Assembly: GCF_900115925.1 (NCBI RefSeq) | Contig: NZ_FOYF01000013.1 | Span: forward strand, 1-34,809 | Direction of reading: 5' to 3' | Origin: Bacillus sp. cl95 | GTDB lineage: Bacteria; Bacillota; Bacilli; Bacillales; Cytobacillaceae | DNA length: 34,809 nt | In this document: positions 34,010 through 34,809 of the stretch, in pieces | How positions within the stretch are numbered: position 1 is the first letter of the stretch | Layout of the letters: every line of letters begins with the position of its first letter | Position numbers and translations under genes: made by a program | The notes under the pieces: model-generated | Databases searched by the model: none | What the model was told of the DNA's origin: nothing | Seen by the model: only the letters and a program-made list of their open reading frames with translations

Positions 34010-34588
34010 ATGAGTATCAATTTATCAAAAGGTCAAAGAATTGATCTTACCAAAACGAACCCGGGCTTGACGAAGGTCATAGTTGGGCTTGGTTGGGATA
34101 CAAACCGTTATGACGGTGGGAAAGACTTTGATTTGGATGCTTCAGCGTTTCTAACAGATGCGAATGGAAAGGTAGTAGAGGACAGCGACTTTATCTTCTA
34201 CAACAATCTTGTTCATTCTTCAGGCGGTGTTGAGCATACAGGTGATAATCGTACGGGTGAAGGCGACGGGGACGATGAACAGATTAAAGTGGATTTCAGC
34301 AAAGTCCCTTCACGAGTTCATCGCATTGCCATTACAGTTACGATTCATGATGCTGAATTAAGAAATCAAAATTTTGGGCAGGTAGCAAATGCATTTGCAC
34401 GTGTTGTCAACGAAGAGACTGGCCAGGAGATTTTAAAGTTTGATCTTGGAGAAGATTTTTCTGTTGAGACGGCTGTTGTAATCTGTGAGCTGTATCGACA
34501 TAATGGTGAGTGGAAGTTCAACGCTGTCGGAAGTGGTTTTTCTGGTGGATTGGCCGCACTTTGCCGAAACTTTGGTTTACAAGTATAA
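34010..34588 (+). CDS. yceD: TerD-family stress protein, YceD-like
   Basis: This 192-residue TerD-domain protein shows [54 protein letters not shown] and [20 protein letters not shown], ending [14 protein letters not shown]. Both calcium-binding acidic clusters (DFDLD, DGDDE) are intact. The C-terminal CRNFGLQV and [20 protein letters not shown] resemble B. subtilis YceD. ATG 34010 follows GGGGGAG; an in-frame GTG lies immediately before it. It is the last gene of the yceG-yceH-yceC-yceD unit. Its terminator appears to be cut by an IS3-family insertion. Confidence 0.9.
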   Translation: MSINLSKGQRIDLTKTNPGLTKVIVGLGWDTNRYDGGKDFDLDASAFLTDANGKVVEDSDFIFYNNLVHSSGGVEHTGDNRTGEGDGDDEQIKVDFSKVPSRVHRIAITVTIHDAELRNQNFGQVANAFARVVNEETGQEILKFDLGEDFSVETAVVICELYRHNGEWKFNAVGSGFSGGLAALCRNFGLQV

Positions 34589-34597
34589 TTCGAAATC

Positions 34598-34620
34598 AAA
34601 AAGCCACCGTTCAATTTTGA
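34598..34620 (+). terminator. Left arm of a split terminator after yceD
   Basis: AAAAAGCCACCGTTCAA (34598-34614) followed by TTTTGAA looks like the first arm and loop of a terminator. The expected second arm (TTGAACGGTGGCTTTTT) is broken off after GAA, where insertion-sequence DNA begins. Confidence 0.5.
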
Positions 34621-34809
34621 ATTGACCCAATAAAGTTAGACAAAAAGTTTTAAGCTGCTTTCAAGACCTGAGTCCGGTATTCGACTGGACTTAGGTCTTT
34701 TAATTTTGCCTTCATTCGTTTGTGATTGTAATAATAAATATATTCTTCTAATTCTCGTTCGAAATGCTCTATATTCTCAAATTCTTGTAAGTAGAGTAGT
34801 TCAGACTTT
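34618..34809 (-). mobile_element. IS3-family (IS150-group) insertion sequence, 3' end only
   Basis: The element runs off the window edge. Its visible end carries TTGACCC and AAAGTTAGAC, of the sort seen in IS150-group terminal repeats, followed inward by the 3' end of a transposase. The exact boundary is somewhere in 34611-34622. Orientation is minus. Confidence 0.7.
34650..34809 (-). CDS. IS3-family transposase OrfB, C-terminal 52 residues
   Basis: Reading the minus strand from the window edge gives 52 codons and a stop. They contain [20 protein letters not shown], then [15 protein letters not shown] and a short tail ending LKAA. The YIxYYNxxRxxxKLxxLSPxxYR pattern is the standard C-terminus of IS3-family (IS150 group) DDE transposases. 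The catalytic DDE residues lie outside the window except possibly the region just beyond the edge. Whether the full element is intact cannot be judged. Confidence 0.85.
   Translation of the reverse strand, partial: KSELLYLQEFENIEHFERELEEYIYYYNHKRMKAKLKDLSPVEYRTQVLKAA

Overview
The window reads as a low-GC Gram-positive chromosome of the family Bacillaceae. The main evidence is gene content and order close to Bacillus subtilis: mntR, metA with an acetyl-type active site, bsaA, ypgQ, ypgR, brxA (yphP), ypiP and ypjP, followed by a complete set of yceC-yceH homologues. Strong Shine-Dalgarno sequences, frequent TTG and GTG starts and compact hairpin-plus-T-run terminators fit the same group. No rRNA, tRNA or CRISPR array was seen.

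Region 1 (1-10.1 kb) is accessory and visibly AT-rich. It holds a small zinc-ribbon protein, a stand-alone OLD-family ATPase/TOPRIM nuclease, a frameshifted ankyrin-repeat gene and copies of an intergenic repeat with AACTAAC/GTTAGTT ends. Next comes a four-gene minus-strand operon (9925 down to 3193) that looks like the transposition module of a Tn554-like or multi-recombinase element. It encodes a TnpA-like tyrosine recombinase, a 1091-residue protein with nine tandem excisionase/MerR-like helix-turn-helix units joined to a tyrosine-recombinase-like domain, a second TnpB-like recombinase with a cysteine cluster, and a small coiled-coil TnpC-like protein. The promoter end of this module abuts a topoisomerase III (topB) gene that survives only as its C-terminal third, so the element probably inserted into topB.

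Region 2 (10.7-23.9 kb) is conserved core: the manganese regulator mntR, a DUF3892 protein, a methyltransferase, an AIM24 protein, metA divergent from fhs, an unrecognised 179-residue protein, glutathione peroxidase bsaA, a DegV lipid-binding protein, the HD pyrophosphohydrolase ypgQ translationally coupled to a YfmR-like ABC-F ATPase, ypgR, brxA, ypiP and ypjP.

Region 3 (24.0-34.6 kb) is a Ter/toxic-anion stress island. The B. subtilis yceCDEFGH genes are all present but in permuted order: yceE-yceF, then a four-gene Ter-associated biosynthetic module (C-C bond lyase, PRTase/TRSP, PRTase/PELOTA, HAD phosphatase), then yceG-yceH-yceC-yceD. Two good ECF-type promoters, TGAAAC-N16-CGTAAA before yceE and TGGAAC-N16-CGTATA before yceG, suggest cell-envelope-stress control of both halves. 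The right edge is the 3' end of an IS3-family transposase whose insertion appears to have split the terminator of the last terD gene.

The most unusual item is the nine-HTH recombinase and its operon at topB. The permuted yce/biosynthetic island with paired ECF promoters is second.
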